The position numbers were made by a program, and so were the translations under genes. DNA of 14,339 nt from Bdellovibrionaceae bacterium UBA2316 (lineage in GTDB: Bacteria > Bdellovibrionota > Bdellovibrionia > Bdellovibrionales > Bdellovibrionaceae): the NCBI GenBank assembly GCA_002345205.1, contig DDVI01000046.1, positions 1 to 14,339 on the forward strand, written 5' to 3'. The notes under the pieces are model-generated. The model was not told where the DNA came from and did no database searches. It saw only the letters and a program-made list of their open reading frames with translations. Below are positions 13,958 to 14,339 of the stretch, one piece after another (position 1 is the first letter of the stretch; every line of letters starts with the position of its first letter).

Positions 13958-14033
13958 GGTGGTGTGGCCGAACATTTTAGGCGACAGCTATGCAACGCTG
14001 TTCATCTTGGTGAAAATCCAGGCACCACCTCCA
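13958..14033 (+). tRNA. Degenerate tRNA-Cys (GCA)-like sequence, probable pseudo-tRNA
   Basis: The 76 bases fold as a cloverleaf: acceptor GGTGGTG (13958-13964) with CACCACC (14023-14029), D stem GCC/GGC, anticodon stem ACAGC/GCTGT, T stem CTTGG/CCAGG (one G-U), then T73 and an encoded CCA. U73 and GCA in the anticodon loop are hallmarks of tRNA-Cys. Three standard features are lost. The D loop (GAACATTTTA) lacks GG; the T loop reads TGAAAAT in place of TTCRAAT; and the anticodon loop has 8 bases (TATGCAAC). GG and TTC normally pair to hold the tRNA elbow, so the product is probably not a working tRNA. It is most likely a decayed tRNA-Cys that served as an integration target. Confidence 0.65.
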
Positions 14034-14034
14034 A
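14020..14034 (+). repeat. Candidate attachment core, right copy
   Basis: AGGCACCACCTCCAA matches 8952-8966 exactly. Here it is the 3' end of the tRNA-Cys-like sequence, plus one following base. Together the two copies bracket 5.07 kb containing the metal and arsenic genes. An 8-bp inverted repeat, TGAAAATC (14011-14018) and GATTTTCA (14042-14049), flanks this copy. Confidence 0.65.
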
Positions 14035-14229
14035 GTCATCTGATTTTCAAACAGACATTTGAGATTATTGAAAAGAGCACTGTACCGTAGTTCGATCCAT
14101 TCCTGAACTAAAGTTTGAAAAGTGCGAATCAATGATGTGATTGCCGTGGAGATTGTATGTCAGAATCGAGGCAAGTTTTCCTTCTCCCGATTTGTAAATA
14201 TTACCAAGACTGCAGCATAGATTGACTGT

Positions 14230-14339
14230 TTAAGCTGCGTACTTGACTTTTTCCGCTTGGAAAAAATTCTTTATTTTCTCTGGATTTTTCTGATTCTTTT
14301 TTAAATAAGATCGAAGCTCTATAACCATTTCATCTTGAT
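14230..14339 (-). CDS. Possible C-terminal end of a gene entering from the right
   Basis: A minus-strand frame is open from the window edge to a TAA at 14230-14232 and encodes 35 residues (EMVIELRSYLKKNQKNPEKI, then FFQAEKVKYAA). The composition looks like a real helical C-terminus and the codons match the AT-rich genes here, but it is too short to identify. Between 14050 and 14229 I see no gene. It could be part of a neighbouring integrated element or of the host chromosome. Confidence 0.35.
   Translation of the reverse strand, partial: QDEMVIELRSYLKKNQKNPEKIKNFFQAEKVKYAA

Overview
The window looks like chromosomal accessory DNA from a Gram-negative bacterium. It encodes an outer-membrane beta-barrel-like protein, several exported proteins, sigma-54 control and an aquaporin-type arsenic operon. 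The mix of a secreted trypsin-like protease, secreted metallopeptidase remains and an NtrC-type regulator fits a Bdellovibrio-like or other former delta-proteobacterial lineage, but this is a guess from gene content only.

Left part (1-5720) is patchy and decayed. It opens with two converging istB 3' ends (IS21 family) that form a near-perfect palindrome. Then come a secreted trypsin-like serine protease, a frameshifted secreted protein whose second half carries an HExxH motif, and an AT-rich stretch with two divergent exported proteins of no recognised family (3276-3827 minus, 4172-5233 plus). A 3' fragment of a relative of the first lies at about 5456-5548.

Middle part (5720-9125) is a regulator and integration module. 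A sigma-54-type promoter precedes an NtrC-family regulator that has lost the core of its C-terminal DNA-binding helix-turn-helix. A small hydrophilic ORF, an excisionase-like protein and a tyrosine recombinase follow. Downstream of the recombinase are nested inverted repeats, a 15-bp sequence repeated at 14020-14034, and three tandem 11-bp repeats that resemble integrase arm sites.

Right part (9126-14034) is a compact metal-resistance block. It has two tiny coupled ORFs; a sigma-70-family (ECF-like) factor with a membrane partner; and, divergently, a four-gene envelope metal operon (outer-membrane protein, MerP-like carrier, MerT-like membrane protein, cupredoxin). An arsenic set follows: arsR diverging from arsC and an arsenic-type aquaglyceroporin gene. 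The block ends in a degenerate tRNA-Cys whose 3' end is the second copy of the 15-bp repeat. The block is therefore bracketed by direct repeats, with the recombinase just outside, as expected of stacked tRNA-targeting elements or a cis-mobilisable island.

The main candidates for something new are this island with its tRNA-Cys relic, the sigma-factor-linked metal operon, and the unrecognised exported protein family.
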